64,000 bases of DNA, taken from the NCBI GenBank assembly GCA_963811685.1, contig CAWESK010000005.1:1-64000 (forward strand), in the 5' to 3' direction. A program made the position numbers and the translations under genes. Each line of letters opens with the position of its first letter. Within the stretch, counting starts at the first letter, position 1. The notes under the pieces are model-generated. The model saw only the letters and a list, made by a program, of their open reading frames with translations, had not been told where the DNA came from and did no database searches. The stretch comes from CAIWHR01 sp963811685. Lineage in GTDB: Bacteria; Pseudomonadota; Gammaproteobacteria; Burkholderiales; Casimicrobiaceae. Positions 1-10,919 of the stretch are shown here, in pieces.

Positions 1-55
1 CCTACAGACCGGTGACTTTGCGTCCCCGGCTTTCGCCGGGTTTGCCTTTTACAGA
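1..55 (-). promoter_or_regulatory. Cyclic-di-GMP-I (GEMM-I) riboswitch, cut by the window edge
   Basis: Read on the minus strand, the sequence has the 5' half of the class I c-di-GMP aptamer: GGCAAACC, a stem closed by a GAAA tetraloop (CCGGC-GAAA-GCCGG), the signature GGGACGCAAAG, then CACCGG, which opens the second stem. In known aptamers these blocks come in this order and spacing. The 3' half and the controlled gene lie to the left of the window. The switch therefore does not control the exopolysaccharide operon at 634 onward, which runs the other way. The call rests on recognition of the motif; the folded second stem is not visible here. Confidence 0.85.
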
Positions 56-134
56 TTAGTGGGTATTATTTACGATTTCGTCATTATGCCATTGGAATGA
101 CGGCGCTTGTCGATACCCCATGAGATCGGAGACC

Positions 135-148
135 TTGATCGACATCAA
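135..148. promoter_or_regulatory. FNR/Anr-type binding site
   Basis: TTGATCGACATCAA matches the FNR/Anr/Dnr consensus TTGAT-N4-ATCAA at all ten conserved bases. It lies about 80 bp upstream of the leftward riboswitch transcript and about 490 bp before the sugar transferase start, so the leftward unit is the likelier target. That a protein binds it is inferred. Confidence 0.6.
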
Positions 149-360
149 TGATTGGGGCTGAGGTCCGATCCCCCTGCCGTCGTCCAGGGAATTTTTGGCA
201 TCTGCGGCGCGCGTTGCAATCTCGCCCGCATTGGAACCGATCTCGCCCCGGCGGTGCAGTGTCGAGCGCCCCATTTTGGGGACTCGTGTGTTGCACAAGT
301 TGATCGCTTGCCTGCAATCAACCGTTCGTCGGCTTTGAGACGACGCTCGTGAATATTCAG

Positions 361-375
361 TGGCTAAAAGTTCGC
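361..375 (+). promoter_or_regulatory. Possible sigma-54 -24/-12 promoter
   Basis: TGGCTAAAAGTTCGC keeps the GG-N10-GC core of sigma-54 promoters but is weak elsewhere. It is mentioned because the operon encodes PrsR, a sigma-54 activator. A chance match is quite possible. Confidence 0.22.
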
Positions 376-633
376 CTGCGCGCTTCAATTCGGCATGGGC
401 CTTTGTCGCACGATTTTCGAGTAGTGGCTCGCACGACGTTTGTCGCCTGTAGTCCCAGTCTTACATCAGATGGCGGATGTTTCCTACATATGGAAGATCG
501 ACGGTGACGCAATCGTAGCGGTTCGAACCGGGTCTTTCACGATAACGTCATCGTCGAACGGTACGTTCGCGAACGAGGTGGTGATCGCCGACCACCCTGT
601 GCTGTGCGCCAACGATCGAATGCGGACGAAGGG

Positions 634-2014
634 ATGCTGAACATTCTGCGGAAAAACATTCCGGGCATCACGCTCCTGCAGTTGATGTCGGACGCTTCGT
701 GTGCAGCGGTCGCGGTTCTGGTGGCGCTGCGTTTTCGCGGCTACTTGACGATCCCCATGTGGACGGAGCTCGCGCCGGCGTGCATCTTCGCCGTCACGAC
801 GGTTTGCCTCAACGGCGCTTTCGGCCTCTATCGCCGCGACAACAAGCTTTCCTTTCGCGAGCAGATGGCGCGCATCTTCTTCGCCGCGGCGGTGGGGGCG
901 CCTCCCGCCTACCTGATTGCCGATCTTCTATCCGGACCCGGATTCTGGGACACGCTGGGCGTTGCGATCGGGATCGCCTTCGTCGCGCTGCTTTTCGTCC
1001 GTCAGGTCGTCGTGCCGCGGCTCGCAAAGACGTTCCTCCCGCATCGGATCCTGATACTGGGAACGGGCGCGGATGCGCGAGTCGTCGAGGCCTCGCTTGC
1101 GTCGCTCGATTCGCCCGGAGTGACGATCGCCGGCTTTTTCCAGCTCGAGAAGTCGCCGGAGATGGCGGTTTCGCCCCACCGCATCGTGTCGAGGAGCGGT
1201 TCACTCGCGCAGACGGTCGCTCAGCTCCGAATCCGCGAAATCATCGTCGCCGTCCGCGAACAGCGCGATGGCGTCCTGCCCCTGGAACCGCTGCTCGAAT
1301 GCCGGCTGAATGGCGTTCAGGTCACCGAGATCACGCGCTTCTTCGAACAGGTTCACGGGCGCGTTTCGGTGGCATCGCTCAAGCCCAGCTGGCTGATCTA
1401 CGGGAATGGCTTTCGCCAGGGCTGGGGGCGCAGTCTCGTCAAACGTACCTTCGACATCGTCATCGCGTCGGTGCTGCTGGCTCTCGCGCTTCCCTTGATG
1501 GTCATCGTGGCGCTGCTTCATTGCGCTGGAAACCGGCACGCCGGTGCTGTATCGGCAGGAACGCGTCGGCCTTCGGGGCAAGCCTTTCACGATGCTCAAG
1601 TTTCGCAGCATGACAACGGGGGCCGAGCAGAGCGGGCGGGCGGAATGGGCAGCGGTGAACGACACCCGGGTGACGCGCGTCGGACGCGTCCTGCGTCTCG
1701 CGCGCCTCGACGAGCTGCCGCAGCTCATCAACGTCCTCAAGGGTGAGATGAGCCTCGTCGGACCCCGGCCCGAACGACCCGTGTTCGTGTCGATGCTTGC
1801 CGAGCAAATACCGTTCTACGGCGTCCGCCACAGCGTCAAGCCGGGTCTCACCGGCTGGGCACAGGTAAGATACAGCTACGGCGCCAACATCGAGCAATCG
1901 GTGAAGAAGCTCGAATACGATTTGTACTACGTCAAGAACCACACGGTCTTTCTCGACCTCCGCATCCTGCTCGAGACCGTGCGGGTCGTCCTCCTCGGGG
2001 AGGGCGCACGCTGA
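634..2014 (+). CDS. Polyprenyl-phosphate sugar transferase of the XrtA/PEP-CTERM system (frameshifted)
   Basis: This enzyme moves the first sugar phosphate onto undecaprenyl phosphate at the inner membrane to start exopolysaccharide repeat-unit assembly. The N-terminal third has several hydrophobic segments, a nucleotide-binding-like middle follows (HRILILGTGADARVV), and the C-terminal bacterial sugar-transferase domain begins at KRTFDIVIASVLLAL and holds LYRQERVG, MLKFRSM, LDELPQLINVLKGEMSLVGP and RPERP. The start at 634 is preceded by GAAGGG. An extra base near 1519 splits the frame; removing it gives 459 residues, the normal length for the TIGR03013 type. The gene next door is prsK, which is the usual order in PEP-CTERM loci and supports the subfamily call. 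Confidence 0.88.
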
Positions 2015-2190
2015 CGGCGTGGTGATCCACGCCCGGTGGCGGCGGTCAGCTGCAACCGATTCACGAGCCCGCTCCATCCCGCATGGAGTCGGGACCGTTT
2101 GCCGCTCTGTCCCCCGAGAGTGCCGAGGCCATTGGCCCACGGCGCGACTCGGGTTAGATTCGTATTTTTCCCGCACATGACCCTTACGTC

Positions 2191-4294
2191 GTGACCGAGA
2201 GCGCCTTCGCCACCGCCGCCGTCTGGAGTTACGGGCTCGCGGCTGTGGCCTACATTGCCTTCGCCTTGCGGCTCGCGCTCGGCTGGCGTCCCAGCACGCG
2301 GGCGATGCTGCTGATGGCGGCCACGCTCGCCACCGCGCTGTGGGCCGTCAGCGGCGCTGCCGTCGCCCGGTGGCCGTCCTCCGTAGCGTGGCCCGCTGCA
2401 ATCGCGTTCGATGCTGCCCGCTACGGGATCTGGTTCGCGTTTCTCGCCACGCTGCTGAAGGGCCCGCGCGGCACCCCCGCGGAGGTCACGGATGGGCGAG
2501 CGCTTCCGCGGTGGGTGGTCGCGCTCGTCGCAGCCGGCCTCGTCGCTTCTCTCTTTTTCAATGGCGGCGAGCCGTTCTCACCGGCCCTCGACGTCGAAAG
2601 GCGGACCGCGACATTCGGCGTCCGGCTGGCGCTCGGCGTCGCCGGATTGACGCTCGTCGAGCAGGTGATACGCCGCGCACATCCACAGGCGCGGTGGGCG
2701 ATCAAGCCGCTGTGCCTCGGTCTCGCGGGCGTATTCGGCTTCGACCTTTTCTTCTTCGCCGACGCCATGCTGTTTGGTGTTCTCGACCAGGACATCTGGG
2801 TCGCGCGAGCGATCGCCAATGCATCGGTCATCCCGTTCCTCGCCGTAGCGACCGCGCGGAACACCGGGTGGACGATCGAGATGCACTTGTCCCGCGGAGC
2901 GGTGTTCCAGTCGACGGCGCTTCTGGTGTCGGGCATCTTCCTGCTCGCTGTCGCCGGTGCCGGATATTTCGTCCGCTACGTCGGCGGCGACTGGGGACAT
3001 GCGCTGCAGATCGAGCTTTCGTTCGCGGCGCTGCTCGCGGCCGTGCTGATGATGTCGTCGGGAAGCGTCCGGTCGAAGCTCAAGGTCTTCGTCAGCAAGC
3101 ATTTCTTCAGCTTCCGCTACGACTACCGCGACGTGTGGCTCCGCTTCACCCGCACCCTCTCGACGGAGAGCTCTCCGCAGGGCTTGCGGGAATCCGTCAT
3201 CCAGGCGCTCGCCGACCTGGTCGAGAGCCCGGGCGGTGCGCTGTGGCTTCGTCACGACGATGACAAGGGCTTCCGCCCGGTCTCGCGCTGGAACATGGCG
3301 GCCGTCGATGCCGTCGAGCCCTCGGACGGGTCGCTCGCGGGATTCCTCGAGCGCACGAGCTGGGTGATCGACCTCGGCGAGTGCGCCGCCGAGCCGACAC
3401 GTTATTCCGGCTTGACGCTCCCGCCGTGGGTGGCGACGATCCCGTCCGCCTGGATTGTCGTTCCGCTCATGTCCGCCGGCGAGCTCGTCGGCTTCGTCAT
3501 CCTGTCGACGCCGCGGGCGCGGATCGAGCTCGATTGGGAGGTGCGCGACCTCCTCAAGACGGCCAGCCGGCAGGCGGCGAGCTATCTCCGCCACGTCAGC
3601 GCCGCCGAGGCGCTGCTCGAGGCGCGCAAGTTCGACGCCTTCAACCGGATGTCGGCATTCGTCGTCCACGACCTCAAGAATCTGGTGGCCCAGCTTTCGC
3701 TGATGCTGCGCAACGCCGAGCGCCACCGCAACAACCCCGAATTCCAGCGCGACATGCTGGCCACCGTGCAGAACGTCGTCGAGCACATGAACAAGCTGAT
3801 GCTGCAGCTGCGGACCGGTACCGCGCCTGTCGAAAAACCGCGCCCCGTCGATCTCGAGAACGTCGTGCGGAGAGTCGCGAGCGCCAAATCGGGCGGTCGC
3901 GCCGCGATCGGGCTCGATCTCACGCCTGCGACATGCACGCTCGGCCATGAAGAGCGGCTCGAGCACGTCATCGGCCACTTGGTGCAGAATGCGCAGGACG
4001 CGACGGCGGAGCGCGGCGAGGTGTCGGTGCGCCTGTTCCGCGAGAGTCGCACGGCGGTCATCGAGATCGCGGACACCGGCACGGGAATGAGCCCGGAGTT
4101 CATCCGCGACCGGCTTTTCAAACCTTTCGAGACGACGAAGGCGGCGGGAATGGGTATCGGCGTCTACGAAAGCTCCCACTACGTCACGGGTCTCGGCGGC
4201 CGGATCACGATCGACAGCACGCCCGATGTGGGCACTCGGGTTCGTGTCGTGCTGCCGCTCGCCGACGCCGCGGCGGCCAACGGCGGCACGTTGA
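2191..4294 (+). CDS. prsK: PEP-CTERM system sensor histidine kinase PrsK
   Basis: Membrane histidine kinase that pairs with the sigma-54 activator encoded next. About eight hydrophobic segments fill residues 1-300, a GAF-like region covers roughly 320-470, and the kinase core follows: phosphoacceptor HDLKN (codons near 3667), N box HLVQNAQDAT, G1 box DTGTGM and a glycine-rich AGMGIGVYESSHYV. The GTG start at 2191 has no clear ribosome site. The end is uncertain: the literal frame has no stop and stays open across the whole of prsR to 5583. One extra base in the GC-rich tail near 4270-4285 would bring TGA 4292-4294 into frame, which fits the family's length (about 700 residues) and the prsR start at 4334. 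I use that end. Confidence 0.85.
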
Positions 4295-4333
4295 GGGAGG
4301 TCGAGCGACGCAAGCCGGTGCGAAGGCCGAGGC

Positions 4334-5687
4334 ATGACCGAAGCACACAAGCCGTTGCTCATCGTCGAGGACGATCCGGCGCTCCAAAAGCAGATGTGCT
4401 GGGCCTTCGACGGATACGAAACGATCGTCGCCAGCGACCGCGAGTCCGCGATCGCGATGCTCCGCCGCCACGAACCGGCCGTCGTGACGATGGATCTCGG
4501 CTTGCCTCCCCAGCCGGACGACCCGACAGTAGGGCTGGCGCTGCTCGACGAGATCCATGCGCTCGCGCCGAACACGAAGGTGATCGTGCTCACCGGCCAG
4601 AACGACGGCGCCAACGCGCTCAAGGCGATCGCGCTCGGCGCGCACGACTTCTGCACGAAGCCGTTCGAGCCGGAGATCCTGGCCTGGACGATCGAGCGGG
4701 CCTTCCGCGTGCACGAGCTGCAGGAGGAGAATCGACGCCTGCAGACCGCGCAGCAGTCGCCGGCAATGACCGGGATCATCACGCGCGATCCCGCGGTGCA
4801 GCGCGTCTGCCGCACGATCGAAAAAGTGGCGCCGACATCGGTCAGTGTGCTGATTCTCGGCGAATCGGGAACCGGCAAGGAGCTTCTTGCACGCGCGCTG
4901 CACGATCTGTCGCCGCGCAAGGACCGGCGCTTCGTCGCGATCAATTGCGCCGCCATCCCGGACACGCTGCTGGAGAGCGAGCTCTTCGGCTACGAGAAGG
5001 GCGCGTACACCGGCGCGACGAAGCAGACGATCGGCAAGTTCGAAACCGCCGACAGCGGCACGCTCTTCCTCGACGAAATCGGCGACCTGCCGCTTGCGCT
5101 GCAGGTGAAGCTGCTGCGGTTCCTGCAGGAGCGGGTGATCGAGCGCGTCGGCGGCAGGCAGGAGATCCCGGTGGACGTGCGGATCGTCTGCGCCACCCAC
5201 CAGAGCCTCAAGGACCAGATCGTGGCCGGAAAATTCCGCGAGGACCTCTACTATCGGCTCGCCGAGATCGTGGTCGAGATCCCGCCGCTGCGCGAGCGCA
5301 AGGGCGACGCTACGCTGCTCGCGCATGCGTTCGTCCGGCGGATTGCCGCCGAACAACGCCGCGGCTCGATGAGCCTTCTGCCCGATGCGATCGAAGTCAT
5401 CGATTCGCATCCTTGGCCGGGCAACGTGCGCGAGCTCGAGAACGTCATCAAGCGCGCGGTGATCATGAGCGAAGGCGCGATGATCTCGCGCGCAGGATCT
5501 CGGGCTGTCGCCGACCAACGCGGAGCCCGCCGCGCTCAACCTGCGCCAGGTCCGCGACGAAGCCGAACGGGCGGCCGTGTTGAAGGTGTTGGGACGCGTC
5601 AACGGCAATCTGAGCAAGGCAGCCGAGCTGCTGGGCATCAGCCGTCCCACGCTCTACGACCTCATGCACCGGTTCGGACTCAAGTAG
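4334..5687 (+). CDS. prsR: PEP-CTERM-box sigma-54 response regulator PrsR (frameshifted)
   Basis: Response regulator that activates sigma-54 promoters of exopolysaccharide and PEP-CTERM protein genes. In order: receiver domain with phosphoacceptor Asp in VTMDLGLPP, AAA+ domain with Walker A GESGTGKE, the sigma-54 contact loop GAYTGA, Walker B TLFLDEIGDLP and the arginine-finger region FREDLYYRL, then a Fis-type helix-turn-helix (LSKAAELLGISRPTLYDLM). An extra base near 5489 separates the ATPase from the DNA-binding end; corrected, the product has 450 residues. Only 39 bases lie between the proposed prsK stop and this ATG, so the two are probably cotranscribed. Its partner kinase is PrsK by family precedent. 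Confidence 0.9.
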
Positions 5688-5733
5688 ACCCGAGCTTCCA
5701 CCCGGCTTCGGACGCCATTCAGGAAAAAACGCC

Positions 5734-8505
5734 ATGCGCCTGCCCACCCCCTCGAGAATCGCCGCTGCCGTCTGCTTTGCCTGCGCACTCGCCGCGTGCG
5801 ACCGCGCCGACACGGCTTCCTACGTCACGTCGGCGAAATCGTACATGGAGAAATCGGATTACAACGCCGCGATCATCCAGCTCAAGAATGCGCTGGTGAA
5901 ATCCCCGAGCAGCGGCGAGGCACGCTTCCTCCTGGCCACCGCCCTTTATCAGACCGGCGACGCGGTCGGCGCAGAGACCGAAGCGCGCAAGGCGATCGAG
6001 CTCAAATACGCTCCCGACGAGGCCTATCCGCTGCTCGCGCGGGCGCTGCTGCGCCAGGGAGACTTCCGGAAAGTGGTTTCGGAGCTCGGCAGCCGCACGC
6101 TGGACACTCCCGCCGCGCGCGCCGATCTGGGCACGTCGCTCGGCATCGCCTATCTCAATCTGGGCAATCCGAAGAGCGCGCGCGCGGCGATCGACGACGC
6201 GCTGGCCGCGAATCCGAAGGACGCTCGCGCGCGAATCGTCCTCGCACGAATTGCCGTGCAGGATCAGGACCTGCCGCAGGCGCAAAAGCTCATCGACGAT
6301 GTGCTCGTCGATACGCCGCGCGACATGGAGGCGATCCTGCTCCGCTCCGAAATCCAGCTCGCGCAGGGCAAGCGCGACGACGCCATTCTGACGCTCGAGC
6401 GCGCAATCGAAGCGACGCCCGACGACATCCGGCCGCGGTCCGCGGTGATCACCCTCCTCGTGCAGGCGAACCAGCTCGACCGCGCTGCAGCCCAGCTCGA
6501 GGGAATGAAGAAATTCGCCCCCACCAACATCCTCACGCTCTATTCGGACGCGCTCGTCTCTTCGGCGCGCGGCGATCAGGCGCATGCCAAGGAAGCGATC
6601 CAGGAGGTGCTCAAGGCCGCGCCGGATCACCTGCCGAGCATTTATCTCGGCGGGATCATCAATTACCAGTCAGGCTCGTACGCCGCCGCCGAAGACGCGA
6701 TGCGAAAGGTGATCGCCCGGCTTCCCGACGAGCGCGGCGCACGGCAGGTGCTTGCGTCCATCTACCTGCGCAGCGGACGTCCGGCACAGGCGTTGGAAGT
6801 GCTCGAGCCGGCACTGAGACGGGGGTCGGACAATGCGCTGCTGTTGCGGACGGCAGCGGAGGCGTATCTCGCTTCCAACGATCCGGCGAAAGCCACCGAG
6901 TATTTCGAAAAAGCGAACGCGCTCGACAAGAACAACGTGGCCGGCAAGGTGGAGCTCGCCCAGGCAAGGCTCGCGACCGGCGACACGGAGCGGGCGCTGA
7001 GAGACCTCGACTCGATCTCCAGGGCCGACGCATCGTCCTCCGCTGCGGACCTCGCGCTCGTGAGCGCGTTGCTCCGCCGGCAGGAATTCGACAAGGCGCT
7101 CGCCGCCGTCTCGACCCTGGAAAAGAAGCAACCGAAGAGTCCTCTTCCCCTTAGCCTCAAGGGGACGGTCTACCTCGCAAAGGGCGACGCCAAGGCGGCG
7201 CGAGCGAGCTTCAGCAAGGCGCTCGAAATTGACCCGGCCTTCTTCAATGCCGCGTACAACCTCGCCCGCCTCGATCTCGCGGAGGGTCATGTCGACGCGG
7301 CCCGCAAGCGGTATGCGGACATGCTCGCCAAGGATCCGAACAGCGAGACGCTGTTGCTGGCGCAGGCGGAGCTTCTCGCCGCCACGGGTGGGTCGCAGGC
7401 GGAAGTCACCGCGCTCATCGACCGGGCGATCGCGGCGAATCCAACCTCGTCCCGAGCCCGGCTCGCCCTGATCAGCTTCCTGGTTCAAAAACGCGATACG
7501 AAGGCGGCGCTCGCCGCAGCGCAAGCCGCCCAGGCCGCACTGCCGGACGACCCGGCCATTCTCAGTGCTCTCGGTGCGACACAGGCGGCATCCGGCGCCA
7601 ATCCCGAGGCAGTGGAGACGTTCAAGCATCTCGTTCGCGTGCAACCGCAGAATGCCACTGCGTTGCTAAAGCTCGCGGAGATCTCACTCGCTTCCAAGAA
7701 TTACGACGGCGCGATCGACGCGCTTCGGCAGGCACTTGCGCTCCAGCCCGACCTCCAGGAAGCGTGGACCGCGATGGCCATAGCGTATGTGGCCGCGGGC
7801 CGTCCCGAAAGCGCGATAGCGGAGGGACGCAAATATCAGCAGGAAAAACCCGATCGCGCAGTCGGGTACGCGATCGAAGGCGATACGTCGGTGCTGCAGA
7901 AGCAATGGCCGGAGGCCGCCGCCGCGTTCGCCAAGGCGCTTGCGCGCCAACCCTTGCCGCCGCTCGCCATTCGTCGCTACAACGCGCTGCAGAATGCAGG
8001 CAAGCCGGCCGAGGCGTCGGCAATGGCCGACAAATGGTTCAAGGACCATCCGAAGGAGGTCACGCTGCACGCCTACATCGCGCAGCAGGCGCTGGCCCGG
8101 AAGGACTACCCGCTCTCCATTCGGCACTACCAGATCGCGCTTGAGGTCGAGCCGAACAATGCGGTGTTCCTGAACAACCTCGCGTGGATGCTGAACGAGC
8201 AGAACGACCCGCAGGCGCGAAAGTATGCCGAGCGCGTCTACATTCTCGCGCCCTCCAATCCCTCGGTCCTCGACACGCTGGGCTGGATTCTCGTCCAGCA
8301 CGGCGAGGCCGCGCGAGGCATTGAACTGCTGAAGACGGGGGTGAAAATCGCGCCGGGCCAGAACGACATCCGGCTCCATCTCGCGAAGGCGTTGCTGAAG
8401 ACCGGCGACAAGGCTGGCGCCAAGACCGAGCTCGAGGTGCTCGCCAAGCTCGACCAGGCGTCCGAAGCGCGTGACGAAGCGCAGAAGCTCCTCAAGGACC
8501 TTTGA
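5734..8505 (+). CDS. prsT: PEP-CTERM system TPR lipoprotein PrsT
   Basis: A 923-residue lipoprotein made almost entirely of tetratricopeptide repeats, found beside prsK and prsR in XrtA exopolysaccharide loci. Residues 1-22 form a lipoprotein signal ending in the lipobox LAAC (Cys22), so the protein is probably anchored in a membrane and faces the periplasm. Repeats of about 34 residues run from residue 35 to the end (for example YNAAIIQLKNALVKSPSSGEARFLLA broken into the usual A/B helices). TPR proteins of this kind are thought to scaffold polysaccharide export or secretion parts; the exact partner is not known. The gene is unbroken, 46 bases behind prsR, and 20 bases before tviB. Confidence 0.92.
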   Translation: MRLPTPSRIAAAVCFACALAACDRADTASYVTSAKSYMEKSDYNAAIIQLKNALVKSPSSGEARFLLATALYQTGDAVGAETEARKAIELKYAPDEAYPLLARALLRQGDFRKVVSELGSRTLDTPAARADLGTSLGIAYLNLGNPKSARAAIDDALAANPKDARARIVLARIAVQDQDLPQAQKLIDDVLVDTPRDMEAILLRSEIQLAQGKRDDAILTLERAIEATPDDIRPRSAVITLLVQANQLDRAAAQLEGMKKFAPTNILTLYSDALVSSARGDQAHAKEAIQEVLKAAPDHLPSIYLGGIINYQSGSYAAAEDAMRKVIARLPDERGARQVLASIYLRSGRPAQALEVLEPALRRGSDNALLLRTAAEAYLASNDPAKATEYFEKANALDKNNVAGKVELAQARLATGDTERALRDLDSISRADASSSAADLALVSALLRRQEFDKALAAVSTLEKKQPKSPLPLSLKGTVYLAKGDAKAARASFSKALEIDPAFFNAAYNLARLDLAEGHVDAARKRYADMLAKDPNSETLLLAQAELLAATGGSQAEVTALIDRAIAANPTSSRARLALISFLVQKRDTKAALAAAQAAQAALPDDPAILSALGATQAASGANPEAVETFKHLVRVQPQNATALLKLAEISLASKNYDGAIDALRQALALQPDLQEAWTAMAIAYVAAGRPESAIAEGRKYQQEKPDRAVGYAIEGDTSVLQKQWPEAAAAFAKALARQPLPPLAIRRYNALQNAGKPAEASAMADKWFKDHPKEVTLHAYIAQQALARKDYPLSIRHYQIALEVEPNNAVFLNNLAWMLNEQNDPQARKYAERVYILAPSNPSVLDTLGWILVQHGEAARGIELLKTGVKIAPGQNDIRLHLAKALLKTGDKAGAKTELEVLAKLDQASEARDEAQKLLKDL

Positions 8506-8525
8506 CCCTTCCGCGCGTGGTTGAA

Positions 8526-9815
<1,290 letters not shown>

Positions 9816-9816
<1 letters not shown>

Positions 9817-10919
9817 TGCCGAAGGCCGACCGCGAGTCCGGCGCGTACGCGGCAGCGTGCACCCGGCTGCGCGGGCAGCCGTTGCGCTGGCTCGTCACGG
9901 GCAGCGCAGGATTCATCGGATCGCATCTTCTCGAGACGTTGCTCCGTCTCGGCCAGCACGTCGTCAGTCTCGACAACTTTGCCACCGGCCACCGCGACAA
10001 TCTCGACGCTGTCCGGGACGCGGTCGGTCACGAGGCGTGGAGACGGCATACGTGGCTCGAGGCCGACGTCGTGGACCTGGCCGCATGTCAGCGCGCGTGC
10101 ACCGGCGTGGACGTCGTCCTGCACGAGGCAGCCCTCGGATCGGTTCCGCGGTCGCTGGAGGACCCGTTGCGCACGCATGCCGCGAACGCGACGGGATTCC
10201 TCAACATGCTCGTGGCGGCGCGCGATGCCGGAGTGAAACGCTTCGTTTACGCAGCGTCGAGCTCGACCTACGGCGATCATGCCGGGCTGCCCAAGGTGGA
10301 AGACACGATCGGGCGCCCGCTGTCGCCCTACGCGGTCACGAAGCTCGTCGACGAGCTCTACGCCGATGTCTTCCACCGCTGTTACGGGACGACGACCGTC
10401 GGCCTGCGCTACTTCAATGTCTTCGGCTCCCGTCAGGACCCGGAGGGCGCCTATGCGGCCGTGATACCGCGCTGGGTCGATGCGATGTTGCGCGGCGTTC
10501 CGGTCGTGATCCACGGCGACGGCGAGACAACGCGTGATTTCTGTCCCGTCGCCAACGTCGTTCAGGCGAATGTCCTGGCGGCGACGACCACGCGACCCGA
10601 AGCGCTGAATCAGGTGTACAACATCGCGCTCGGAGGCCGGATGTCGCTCAACGACTTGTACGCCGCGCTGCGCGAGCTGCTCACCGGGCGCCACCCGGCG
10701 CTCCCCGACGTTGCGCCCATCCACGACGATTTCCGTCCGGGCGACGTCCGTCATTCGCAGGCCGACATCTCCAAGGCATCCCGATTGCTCGGATACGAGG
10801 CATCGCACGACGTCCCGTCGGGACTGCGCGACGCGATGCCATGGTACGAAGCTCGCTCGGTGGTCCCGCCCGCCATTCGGCGAGCGCCGGCAATGCCCAA
10901 TGTTCGCGGCGACGACTGA
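9816..10919 (+). CDS. tviC: UDP-N-acetylglucosamine 4-epimerase, TviC/WbpP type
   Basis: Short-chain dehydrogenase/reductase of the extended type that interconverts UDP-GlcNAc and UDP-GalNAc or their uronic acids. NAD-binding GSAGFIGSHLLE lies near residues 30-40, the WbpP-like LDNFATGHRDNLD follows, and the catalytic Ser/Tyr-Lys are in AASSSTYGD and SPYAVTKLVDE. YFNVFGSRQDPEGAYAAVIP is characteristic of the WbpP subgroup. Length 367 residues, slightly long because of an N-terminal 25-residue extension. It overlaps tviB by one base and the following transglycosylase gene by 20 bases. WbpP is an equally good name. Confidence 0.88.

Larger units (their letters stand above)
56..633. other. Intergenic spacer between riboswitch and exopolysaccharide operon
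   Basis: No convincing gene. The short ORFs here resemble no protein family I know and the base composition is less GC-rich than in the genes that follow. The spacer holds an FNR-type palindrome (135-148), an inverted repeat GTTGAT-N12-ATCAAC (about 299-322) and a weak sigma-54-like match (361-375). It must contain the promoters of two divergent units, one leading to the riboswitch gene and one to the sugar transferase. Confidence 0.6.

Noticed and set aside
299..322. GTTGAT-N12-ATCAAC inverted repeat as a second FNR site
   Set aside because: The spacer between half sites is 12 bases, not 4; it may bind another regulator but does not fit FNR.
2578..4965. Long minus-strand open frame (795 codons) opposite prsK and prsR
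   Set aside because: Shadow frame of the GC-rich genes on the plus strand; low-complexity product.
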